A stretch of 7,604 nucleotides of DNA from Actinomycetota bacterium (GTDB taxonomy: Bacteria; Actinomycetota; Thermoleophilia; Gaiellales; Gaiellaceae). The notes under the pieces were generated by a model that did no database searches, was not told the DNA's origin, and saw only the letters and a program-made list of their open reading frames with translations. Of the stretch, positions 1 through 6,049 are shown piece after piece (positions within the stretch are counted from its first letter, which is position 1; each line of letters opens with the position of its first letter). The position numbers and the translations under genes are program-made. Where the stretch lies: positions 1 to 7,604 of the forward strand of contig JAFALP010000013.1 in assembly GCA_019234175.1 (NCBI GenBank), written 5' to 3'.

Positions 1-1
1 C

Positions 2-619
2 ACGTCGAACACCGCGCAGCTGTCCGTCCAGCGCGCGACGGCGACGGCCACCGAGCCGTATCCGCAGATCGTCGCCGTCCGCGGCGCGGTGCGCCTGCAG
101 ATGCCGATCACGCAGAGCCAGTCGACGGCCATCGGGTACCACTCGGCCGACGACGGCGCGCTCTCGCTCGCGCCGCTCGGGCACCAGGGGAACGAGGGTG
201 TCGTGCAGCGCGTGTTCCACGCCGTGTTCGGCGGCGCCGGCGGGCATCCCACGTGGTACCGCCTCGACAGCGGCTCGCTGTCGGCGCTCGACGTCGGCGC
301 GGCACCCGGGACCGACGTGTACGCGCCGGTCGACGGCACCGTCGTGGGCATCGCGCCGTTCGTCGTCGCCGGACGCCGCTTCGGCTCGACCGTCGACATC
401 CAGCCGCAGAACGCGCCGTCGCTCGTGGTCACGCTGACACAGCTGAAGCCGGACCCGGCACTCCAGGTCGGCAACGACGTCGCCGCCGGCAGGACGAAGG
501 TCGGCACCGTCGCCGACCTCTCGGTGGTGGAGAAGCAGGCCCTCGCGCGTTACACGAACGACGCCGGCGACCACGTGTCGATCGAAGTGCGCCCGTCGGC
601 GGCGCTGGCCCTCAACTGA
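2..619 (+). CDS. Degenerate M23/LytM-like peptidase-fold protein, 5' end outside the window
   Basis: The reading frame is open to the left edge, so the N-terminus is missing; 205 residues are visible, ending in TGA at 617-619. In-window residues 97-116 match the first half of an M23 (LytM) endopeptidase domain: an Asp at 97, then the GTDVYAPVDGTVVG stretch typical of these beta-rich domains. Residues 190-198 (GDHVSIEVR) match the final GxHLHFEvr strand. The fold is therefore recognisable, but the catalytic set is broken: the His of HxxxD is Leu at position 93, and the second His of HxH, a zinc ligand, is Ser at 193. Asp97 and His191 remain. M23 enzymes cut peptidoglycan cross-links; this protein probably binds cell wall or a partner rather than cutting. 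Residues 1-30 could be the end of a further domain or linker. It overlaps the next gene by CTGA, which suggests co-translation with the ymdB-type gene. An unrelated barrel-sandwich domain is the main alternative. Confidence 0.72.
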   Translation, partial: TSNTAQLSVQRATATATEPYPQIVAVRGAVRLQMPITQSQSTAIGYHSADDGALSLAPLGHQGNEGVVQRVFHAVFGGAGGHPTWYRLDSGSLSALDVGAAPGTDVYAPVDGTVVGIAPFVVAGRRFGSTVDIQPQNAPSLVVTLTQLKPDPALQVGNDVAAGRTKVGTVADLSVVEKQALARYTNDAGDHVSIEVRPSAALALN

Positions 620-1392
620 GAGTCCTCTTCCTCGCAGACGTGTTCGGCGCACCGGGCCGGCTCGCCGTCGAGGCGCGGCTGCCCGCGATGCGCGAGGAGA
701 ACGACGTCGACGTGTGCGTCGTCAACGGCGAGAACGTGGCCGACGGCGCCGGCATCACGGGCAAGCTCGCCGACAAGCTCCTCGCCGCCGGCGCGGACGT
801 GGTCACGCTCGGGAACCACACGTTCCGCCGCGACGGCATCGGCCCGTATCTCGACAAGAGCGAGCGCGTCATCCGCCCGGCGAACGCCGGCTCGCTGCTC
901 CCCGGACGCGGGCTCGCGATCGTCGAGGCGAAGAACGGCGTCCGCGTCGCGGTCATCAACCTCATCGGGCAGCTCTTCCTCGACCCGGCCGAGTCGCCGT
1001 GGGAGATGGTCGACCCGCTCATCGAGGAGGCGCATACGAAGGCGCCCGTCGTGATCGTCGACTTCCACGCGGAGGCGACGAGCGAGAAGATCGCGCTCGC
1101 GCGGTGGCTCGACGGCCGCGTCACGGCGGTGATCGGGACGCACACGCACGTCCAGACGAACGACGCGCGCGTCCTTCCCGGCGGCACGGCCGCGATCACG
1201 GACGCGGGCATGACGGGCCCGCACGACTCGGTGATCGGCGTCCAGGCCGAGCTCGCCATCCGGCGCATGCGCACGCGCATGCCGGTGCGCTTCCAGCCCG
1301 CCGAGGGCGGGGTCCGCATCGAAGGCGTGCTGATCGAGTGCACCGACGACGGCCGCGCGACGGGCATCGAGCCCGTTCGCGTCGACGCCTGA
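616..1392 (+). CDS. ymdB: YmdB-family metallophosphoesterase (2',3'-cyclic-nucleotide 2'-phosphodiesterase)
   Basis: The 258-residue product belongs to the TIGR00282/YmdB family (B. subtilis YmdB is about 264 residues). All family motifs are present: Asp8 in ADVFGAPGR, VNGENVADGAGIT with Glu39/Asn40, LGNHTF with Asn67/His68, RPAN at 87-90, DFHAEATSEK with His151, GTHTHVQT with His176/His178, and DAGMTGPHDSVIG. These residues build a two-metal centre. Family members hydrolyse 2',3'-cyclic nucleotides; in B. subtilis YmdB affects biofilm formation and sporulation and lies near RNase Y. The start is unusual: there is no nearby in-frame ATG, GTG or TTG upstream, and the first one downstream (GTG 640) would delete Asp8. 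CTG at 616, overlapping the previous gene's TGA, restores family numbering from residue 1 (LRVLF matching MRILF). I see no clear Shine-Dalgarno, so coupling to the upstream gene is likely. The gene stops two bases before the convergent membrane-protein gene. Function is confident; the start codon is inferred. Confidence 0.93.
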   Translation: MRVLFLADVFGAPGRLAVEARLPAMREENDVDVCVVNGENVADGAGITGKLADKLLAAGADVVTLGNHTFRRDGIGPYLDKSERVIRPANAGSLLPGRGLAIVEAKNGVRVAVINLIGQLFLDPAESPWEMVDPLIEEAHTKAPVVIVDFHAEATSEKIALARWLDGRVTAVIGTHTHVQTNDARVLPGGTAAITDAGMTGPHDSVIGVQAELAIRRMRTRMPVRFQPAEGGVRIEGVLIECTDDGRATGIEPVRVDA

Positions 1393-1394
1393 GC

Positions 1395-3152
1395 TCAGCC
1401 GGCCGACGGGATCAACGGCCACGCGTGCACGTCGGGCTCCTCGTCGCGGAGGGGCACGCGTGCGGAGACGGCGGGAGCGAGGACGGCGATGGCCGCGAAC
1501 GGGAAGAACCACGGGATGTAGGTGTAGAGCCAGTAGGTCAGGACGAGCTCGAAGCCGGCGAGCAGCGCCGCGGTCAGCGCCGCGAGCTGGAGCGGCGACT
1601 TGTGCCGCGGCACGAACGCGACGGCGACGGCTGCGACGAGCAGCGCTCCCTCGAGGACTTTCTGCACGAGATGCAGGTCCGGGAGGCCGTGCGCGTGGTA
1701 TTGGCGCCAGTCCCACAGCGAGAACGGCGAGCTGCGGCCCTTCTGGAAGCCGATGCTGCGATCCCAGAACACGCGGAGCTCGTGCCAGCCGCTCGGCTCG
1801 AGGAACACGATCGAGAACACGGCGGCGGTCGTGGCGGCGAACGCGAGCAGGAACTTCCACGACGGGCGCCGGTCCGGGTACGTCGCCCAGAGCGGCGCGA
1901 CCACGAGCGACGCGAACTTCGTCCAGCCCGAGAGCGCGGCGAACACGCCTCGTCCGACGGGCGACGTCGCGAGCCAGAAGCCGTAGATGAGCAGGCACGG
2001 CATGATCGAGTCGTTCGTGTTCGAGTTGGAGACGTACTGCGTGAACGGGTACGCCGCCCACGCGAAGCCGAGGATGGACGCGAGTCGCAAGCCTCCGAAC
2101 CGCAGCCCGACGAGCCAGAGGCCGATGATCGCGAGCAGGTCGAACGCGATCGAGGTGAAGTGCGCGGCGGGAAGCGTGTCCCACTGGCCGCTCCACCCCA
2201 GCGCGAGATAGCCGGGGATGTACGCCTCGTAGGCGACCGGCCCGTACGTGTCGCCCTCCGGGTTCGCCGCCTCGCAGCGGTGGTTCGTCTGGATGCGGTC
2301 GCGAATCTCTCCGGAGGAGTCGGCAGGCCCGCACGGCGGCAGGTTGTCCTCGATGGGGAAGTTGCCCCACGGCGCCTGGCCGCCGGTGACGATGCGCTCG
2401 GCGCCGATCACGCCGGAGTAGCCGACGTCGATGACGTTCGACGACTCGACGTTGAGCCCGACGCGGAAGCCGGCGAGGAACACCGTCGCCGCGAGCAGCA
2501 CCCACGCCGGCCACAGCACGCGCGCACGGGTGCCGCGCCCGGTGAAGCCGACGAACGCGCCGCGCAGGACGACCCAGAGCAGCGCCGGGTAGAAGAGCGG
2601 CACCGCCGCGAAGATGCGGCCGTGGTTGAAGAACCACAGCGACGCCGTCGGCGAGAGCAGCATCAGCAGATCGAGGTTGCGCAGCGACAGGAGCCTGCGG
2701 AAGTCGGCGAGGCCGAGGAAGAACACGAGGCAGAACGCGCCGAAGACCCACGGGCTGTTGATGTCGTCGCCGCCGAAGGCGCCCTTCACGCCGCGCGCCA
2801 TCCCCCATGCGACCTGCGGGCCGGTGTACGCGTACAGGACGGCGCCGCTCGCGTCGTCGATGTTCGTCTCGACGATCTCGCCGGCGGCGCCCCACCAGAT
2901 CTTCACCGTCCATGTGCGGTTGCCGCTGTCGAACGTCTCCTGCTCGATGCGGCCCTTCACGGGATAGCGCTCCAGCCAGGCGTGCACCTTCGGGTCGGCG
3001 AGCGTGAGACGCAGCGCCACCGCCTTCGTCAGGGTCGGGTGCGCCGCCTTGACCACCGGCGCCGTGAACACGGGGCCGGTCGTCGTCGCGGCGGCCGCGG
3101 CAGGCGCGACCACCAGCGCACACACGGCCACGGCGAGGAGACGGCGCGCCAC
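1395..3152 (-). CDS. PepSY-like domain fused to a GT-C/GT87-like polytopic membrane glycosyltransferase
   Basis: This 585-residue protein starts with GTG at 3152. A signal-peptide-like or first membrane segment (ARRLLAVAVCALVVAPAAA) supports that start. Residues about 38-110 resemble a PepSY domain: a helical region, then WTVKIWWG, then a hairpin ending in DDASGAVLYAY. The rest carries about 10-12 hydrophobic segments (roughly 135-149, 160-178, 181-197, 212-230, 333-351, 356-372, 383-398, 432-451, 496-514, 521-541, 544-565). After the segment at 212-230 comes VIDVGYSG (Asp242) and ERIVTGGQAPWGNFP, the pattern of the first outer loop of GT-C enzymes (GT87/DUF2029, polyprenyl-phosphate-sugar dependent), in which an Asp is catalytic. 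The 240-330 loop holds Cys274 and Cys293, a possible disulfide. It is the last gene of the minus-strand run, 22 bases after gtrA, which supports a lipid-linked sugar role. Donor and acceptor are unknown, and a non-catalytic membrane protein remains possible. Confidence 0.78.
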   Translation of the reverse strand: MARRLLAVAVCALVVAPAAAAATTTGPVFTAPVVKAAHPTLTKAVALRLTLADPKVHAWLERYPVKGRIEQETFDSGNRTWTVKIWWGAAGEIVETNIDDASGAVLYAYTGPQVAWGMARGVKGAFGGDDINSPWVFGAFCLVFFLGLADFRRLLSLRNLDLLMLLSPTASLWFFNHGRIFAAVPLFYPALLWVVLRGAFVGFTGRGTRARVLWPAWVLLAATVFLAGFRVGLNVESSNVIDVGYSGVIGAERIVTGGQAPWGNFPIEDNLPPCGPADSSGEIRDRIQTNHRCEAANPEGDTYGPVAYEAYIPGYLALGWSGQWDTLPAAHFTSIAFDLLAIIGLWLVGLRFGGLRLASILGFAWAAYPFTQYVSNSNTNDSIMPCLLIYGFWLATSPVGRGVFAALSGWTKFASLVVAPLWATYPDRRPSWKFLLAFAATTAAVFSIVFLEPSGWHELRVFWDRSIGFQKGRSSPFSLWDWRQYHAHGLPDLHLVQKVLEGALLVAAVAVAFVPRHKSPLQLAALTAALLAGFELVLTYWLYTYIPWFFPFAAIAVLAPAVSARVPLRDEEPDVHAWPLIPSAG

Positions 3153-3174
3153 CGCGACGAAGGCTAGAGATGCT

Positions 3175-3606
3175 CTACGACGAGTGACGCCGGAACGACC
3201 AGAGCTTGTTCCCGACGAAGTTCAGCGGCGTGACGAGGACGATCGCGATCGCCTGCGCGACGAACTTGCCGCCGCCGAGGGCGATGAGGACGCGGAGGAC
3301 GAGGAGGTTCGCGCCGAGCGAGCCCAGCGACACGACGAGGAAACGCATCCCCTGCGCGGCGACGCCCCGGCGGCGGTCGCGGAACGTCCAGAGCCGGTTC
3401 CACGTGTAGTTGCTCGTCACCGCGACGAGGAACGAGAGCGTCGCGGCGAGGAGGTAGTGAAGGCCCGCGTGCAGCAGCAAGGCGTAGACGGCGAGGTTGA
3501 TGCCGTAGCCGACGGCGCCGACGGCGCAGAACTTCGCCAGCTGCTTCCAGTTGTCGGGGGCGCGGAGCGCCGCGATGACCGACGCCGGGGCGCTCTGTTC
3601 GACCAT
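3175..3606 (-). CDS. GtrA-family membrane protein
   Basis: The 143-residue product has four predicted membrane segments (about 24-46, 52-67, 87-109, 113-132), the standard GtrA length and topology. The family pattern is clear: KFCAVGAVGYGINLAVYALLL in the first helix, SNYTWNRLWTFRDRR after the second, MRFLVVSLGSLGANLLVL in the third, and NFVGNKLWSFRR at the C-terminus. GtrA proteins are thought to flip or present undecaprenyl-phosphate-linked sugars for transfer outside the membrane, in O-antigen, teichoic acid or arabinogalactan pathways. The start could be ATG 3606 or GTG 3612, the latter directly after the upstream TGA (TGAGTGGCCATG). I prefer 3606 because a GAG-type weak ribosome site sits just ahead of it. 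The gene lies between a PRC-barrel gene and a GT-C-like gene; the latter is a natural partner. The family call is strong, the transported sugar unknown. Confidence 0.92.
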   Translation of the reverse strand: MVEQSAPASVIAALRAPDNWKQLAKFCAVGAVGYGINLAVYALLLHAGLHYLLAATLSFLVAVTSNYTWNRLWTFRDRRRGVAAQGMRFLVVSLGSLGANLLVLRVLIALGGGKFVAQAIAIVLVTPLNFVGNKLWSFRRHSS

Positions 3607-3612
3607 GGCCAC

Positions 3613-4044
3613 TCAGGCTGCGGTCGCCGCGGGAGGCGTGACGGTCGACCCTGCCGCGGGAACGCGCGCACGCGTTCCGCGGGCGTCCACCTCGAGCTCT
3701 TCGACGTCGCCGTTCTTCCCGACGATGACGTCGACGAGCGTGCCGACCGTGGCGCGGCCGCGGACGATGTCGGTGCCGACAATGGAGCGGAACGACAGCC
3801 CGCGCTTGCGATAGAAGCCGACGTCGTCGAGGAGCATCAGTGCGGACGCGACCGCGATCTCCCCGTCGCCGGTCTGCGACGCGGCGAACGGCAGAAAGCG
3901 CTGCGCGTCGTCGCCGTTCACGACGACGAAGCCGAGGACGCGCTGCCCGGCGGCGTCCAGAACGAGGTCGACCGGACGGCCGAGACGGATGTCGTGCAGG
4001 CGGACGGGAAGTCCGAGCATCTCGGCGGCGGAGCGCGACCCCAT
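3613..4044 (-). CDS. PRC-barrel domain protein with two PRC-like units
   Basis: The 143-residue product shows two PRC-barrel-like units. The first, about residues 10-72, reads GLPVRLHDIRLGRPVDLVLD, then VLGFVVVNG, then RFLPFAAS, the classic beta-strand run with a Leu-Gly turn. The second, about 80-125, reads LSFRSIVGTDIV, then GTLVDVIV, then GDVEELEVD. The tail at 126-143 is Ala/Pro/Thr rich and looks disordered. PRC barrels occur in the photosynthetic reaction-centre H subunit and in RimM, where they mediate protein or RNA contacts; stand-alone copies mostly have no known role. ATG exists at both 4053 and 4044. The Shine-Dalgarno AGGAAGG at 4054-4060 abuts the first but lies nine bases from the second, so 4044 is chosen. 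There is no signal peptide or membrane segment, so it is probably cytoplasmic. The stop codon leads directly into the gtrA-family start region. Function in this operon is unknown. Confidence 0.82.
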   Translation of the reverse strand: MGSRSAAEMLGLPVRLHDIRLGRPVDLVLDAAGQRVLGFVVVNGDDAQRFLPFAASQTGDGEIAVASALMLLDDVGFYRKRGLSFRSIVGTDIVRGRATVGTLVDVIVGKNGDVEELEVDARGTRARVPAAGSTVTPPAATAA

Positions 4045-4053
4045 AGTCCGCAT

Positions 4054-4060
4054 CCTTCCT
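4054..4060 (-). promoter_or_regulatory. Ribosome binding site AGGAAGG of the PRC-barrel gene
   Basis: Minus-strand AGGAAGG is a strong Shine-Dalgarno match. It touches the ATG at 4053 but stands nine bases from the ATG at 4044, which selects 4044 as the start. It is the strongest ribosome site I see in the window and follows a hairpin by only two bases. Confidence 0.7.
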
Positions 4061-4062
4061 AT

Positions 4063-4078
4063 CCCAGCGGACGCTGGG
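4063..4078 (-). terminator. Hairpin between pcm and the PRC gene, possible terminator or leader structure
   Basis: This is a perfect 6-bp stem, CCCAGC and GCTGGG, around a four-base loop. On the minus strand it follows pcm and ends two bases before the AGGAAGG ribosome site. There is no T-tract after it, so it is not a classical intrinsic terminator; it could be a U-tract-less terminator, an mRNA-stability element or a structure that gates the ribosome site. Confidence 0.4.
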
Positions 4079-4083
4079 CAAAC

Positions 4084-4098
4084 GCGGTGTAAAACCGC
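4084..4098 (-). terminator. Inverted repeat GCGGT-N5-ACCGC directly after the pcm stop codon
   Basis: GCGGT and ACCGC form a 5-bp stem with a five-base A/T-rich loop; on the minus strand it starts immediately after the pcm TGA and is followed by GTTTG. The stem is short and the T-run minimal, so termination would be weak. As DNA it is also a small dyad that a regulator could bind. It is the only A/T-rich patch in this part of the operon. Confidence 0.33.
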
Positions 4099-4725
4099 TC
4101 AGGCGCGAAATCCGCCCTCGCCGACGAGCGGGACGAACCGGCAGGGCACCGTCCTCAGCACCGCCGGGCCCTCCGGCGAGCGGACGATGACCTGGAGAAG
4201 CTGCTCGCGCCGGCTGCCGATGGGAACGACGAGCCGTCCGCGGAGCTCCAGCTGCTCGTACAGCGTCTCGGGCAGATGCGGCGCGGCGGCTGCGACGGCG
4301 ACGGCGGCGAACGGCGCGTGCTCGGGGAGGCCGCGCGTCCCGTCGCCGACATGGACGTGGACGCCGAAAGGGGCGAGCCGCTCGCCCGCCTCGGCGGCAA
4401 GCGATTCGATGCGCTCGATCGAGTGCACGTCGCCGGCCAGCTGAGAGAGCACCGCCGCCTGGTACCCGGATCCCGTGCCGACGTCGAGCACACGCTCGCC
4501 TCCGTGCAGGTCGAGCTCCTCGCAGATGCGGGCGACCATGTACGGCTGCGAGATCGTCTGCCCCTCGCCGATCGGCAGGGCGGCGTCGTCGTAGGCGCGG
4601 CCGCGCAGCTCCGGCGGCACGAAGAGCTCGCGCGGGACGGCGCGCATCGCCGCGAGCACGCGCTCGTTCGCGATGCCGCGCAGGCGCAGCTGCTCTTCGA
4701 CCATCGCGTCTCGCTCAGACCGCAT
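4099..4725 (-). CDS. pcm: Protein-L-isoaspartate O-methyltransferase
   Basis: The 208-residue product is a full-length PCMT, the same length as E. coli Pcm. It uses S-adenosylmethionine to methylate isoaspartyl residues in damaged proteins, starting their repair. Visible motifs: GIANERVLAAMRAVPRELFV at 18-36, ALPIGEGQTISQPYMVA at 49-65 (substrate and active-site loop), SAM motif I VLDVGTGSGYQ at 79-89, SIERI at 102-106, GDG at 127-129, and the family C-terminus FVPLVGEGGF. The start at 4725 aligns residue for residue with the E. coli N-terminus up to the GI motif and overlaps the upstream stop by 11 bases; ATG 4704 is an alternative giving 201 residues. One oddity: the motif usually read as aPfDaI is APFAAV here, with Ala140 in place of the Asp. 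The gene follows the phosphodiesterase gene and is probably translated by coupling. Family assignment is very secure; activity with Ala140 is likely but unproven. Confidence 0.95.
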   Translation of the reverse strand: MRSERDAMVEEQLRLRGIANERVLAAMRAVPRELFVPPELRGRAYDDAALPIGEGQTISQPYMVARICEELDLHGGERVLDVGTGSGYQAAVLSQLAGDVHSIERIESLAAEAGERLAPFGVHVHVGDGTRGLPEHAPFAAVAVAAAAPHLPETLYEQLELRGRLVVPIGSRREQLLQVIVRSPEGPAVLRTVPCRFVPLVGEGGFRA

Positions 4726-6049
4726 CGGCGATGACGCCGACGCCGAAGTGCGCGAGCACCGACGGCGTGATCTCGGTGATGCGCGTGAACGCGTCGTCGA
4801 GGCCGATCGTGAGCAGCGGGACGTGCGAGTCGCCGGCGACGAGCGAGCCGTGGCTGCCGCCGCCCGCGTGGTGCCGGCCGCCGAGATCGGCGAACTCCCA
4901 GCCCTCGGCCGCGGAGACGAGCAGCTCGCCCGCGTTGGGATCGGCGAGCGCGGACCAGCAGCGATGGAGCGCGTCGGGGTGGTCGAGGATGGTGGCGTCG
5001 CCGGAGAGCGCCCATCCGTCCGTCGCCGGGCGGAAGCGCAGCTCCTCGCCCTCGCGCCGGGCGACCGCCTCGTCTCCCTCGCGGCGGAGGCTGACCTCGA
5101 CGGACGGCTCGGCGTCGAGGTGCGCCGCCAGCTCGGCGGCGTCGGTGCGCGCTCCCCGCAGGAGGTACACCTGTCCGGCGCGGTTCGACGCGGCGACGAC
5201 CACCTGGCCTTCGAACGGGGCCAGGCGCGTCTCGAGCTGCGCCGCCTGCTCGACCTGCGTCTGGCCGTGATCGGACACGACGATCGCGGTGTACCGCTCG
5301 AGGAACGCATCGCCGCCGCCGGCCGCGTCGAGGAGCGTCTGCACGGCGGCGTCGACGCGCGCGAGCGCGACGTCCTCCGCGCCCGCGGGCCCGTGCAGGT
5401 GCGACGAGTAGTCGTAGTCGGAGAGGTAGTACGCGAGGAAGTCGAACCCGTCGCGTGTGACGAGCCAGCGGCCGACCGCGGCGGCGTACAGGTCGGTCGA
5501 GCCGGCGGCGCGGCTGCGGATCGCGAACGGCGCGCCCGTACGCGCGGACTCGAACAGGCCGTAGTAGAAGAACTGCTTCGGTCCGTAGGCCGCTTTCGTC
5601 ACCCACGGGATCGTCGGGAGGTAGCGGTTGCGGCCGCGGTAGCACGTGATGTTCACCGCTGCGGCGACGAGACCCGCGTCCTCGAGGGCTTCGTACACGG
5701 TCACCGCATCGGCCGACATGTGGCGGCGGTTCATGTTGTAGATCGTGTCGGTGATCGCCTGCGTGATTCCCGCCGCGCGCAGCGCCGAGAACGAGGAGCC
5801 GTACTCGACGATGCGCTGCTCGGCGCGGTACCACCACACGAGGTGGGGGATGTGGTGCACGTCGGGGCCCGCGCCCGTGGCGATCGAGGTGAGGCAGACG
5901 GGGGTGAGCGACGGGAAGACGGACGTGCCGCGGCGGTAGTCGCCGTGCGCGGCGAGGAACGAGAGCGCGGGCGCGCGGCCGTCGACCGCCCGTTCGAACG
6001 CCTCCGGCGTCATGCCGTCGACGACGATGAGGACGACCTTCTTCGGCAA
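4715..6049 (-). CDS. Type I phosphodiesterase/nucleotide pyrophosphatase (alkaline phosphatase superfamily)
   Basis: The 444-residue product matches the Phosphodiest (PF01663-type) family. Metal and catalytic residues follow the NPP order: Asp11 in VVDGM, nucleophile Thr49 in FPSLTPVCLTS followed by the TG-GPDVHHI stretch, Asp213 and His217 in DYDYSSHLHGP (the usual DxxxH then GP), Asp260/His261 in VVSDHGQ, and His400 in GSHGSL. It should hydrolyse a phosphodiester or phosphomonoester using two zinc ions; the substrate cannot be read from sequence. I see no signal peptide: the first strand KKVVLIVV is part of the core fold, so it is probably cytoplasmic unless exported otherwise. The start is TTG 6049, directly after the upstream TAG, with a GAAGGA ribosome site; the next Met (residue 13) would remove Asp11. 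It lies in the minus-strand run with the small membrane gene before it and pcm overlapping its end. Phosphoglycerol transferase-like or phosphonoacetate hydrolase-like functions are alternatives. Confidence 0.9.
   Translation of the reverse strand: MPKKVVLIVVDGMTPEAFERAVDGRAPALSFLAAHGDYRRGTSVFPSLTPVCLTSIATGAGPDVHHIPHLVWWYRAEQRIVEYGSSFSALRAAGITQAITDTIYNMNRRHMSADAVTVYEALEDAGLVAAAVNITCYRGRNRYLPTIPWVTKAAYGPKQFFYYGLFESARTGAPFAIRSRAAGSTDLYAAAVGRWLVTRDGFDFLAYYLSDYDYSSHLHGPAGAEDVALARVDAAVQTLLDAAGGGDAFLERYTAIVVSDHGQTQVEQAAQLETRLAPFEGQVVVAASNRAGQVYLLRGARTDAAELAAHLDAEPSVEVSLRREGDEAVARREGEELRFRPATDGWALSGDATILDHPDALHRCWSALADPNAGELLVSAAEGWEFADLGGRHHAGGGSHGSLVAGDSHVPLLTIGLDDAFTRITEITPSVLAHFGVGVIADAV

Noticed and set aside
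89..91. GTG as start of the M23-like protein
   Set aside because: The frame is open upstream to the window edge with similar composition, and no ribosome site precedes the GTG, so the true start most likely lies outside.
1401..1420. GGCCG/CGGCC hairpin as terminator of ymdB
   Set aside because: The stem is only 5 bp with a ten-base loop, has no T-tract, and lies inside the coding end of the convergent gene; such pairings are common at this GC content.
550..3123. Very long minus-strand open frame (857 codons) overlapping ymdB and the GT-C-like gene
   Set aside because: Its product is Arg/Ala/Pro-rich with no motif or membrane pattern and lies antisense to or out of frame with recognised genes; long spurious frames are expected at this GC content.
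714..3167. Very long plus-strand open frame (817 codons) antisense to the GT-C-like gene
   Set aside because: Composition is almost only Arg, Glu, Asp, Gly and Ala without domains, while the opposite strand encodes a clear membrane protein.
3004..4092. Plus-strand open frame of 362 codons across the GtrA and PRC genes
   Set aside because: Low-complexity charged product, antisense to two well-supported genes.
4155..5837. Minus-strand open frame of 560 codons overlapping the phosphodiesterase and pcm genes out of frame
   Set aside because: Arg-rich product without motifs; the overlapping frames carry full catalytic sets of two known families.
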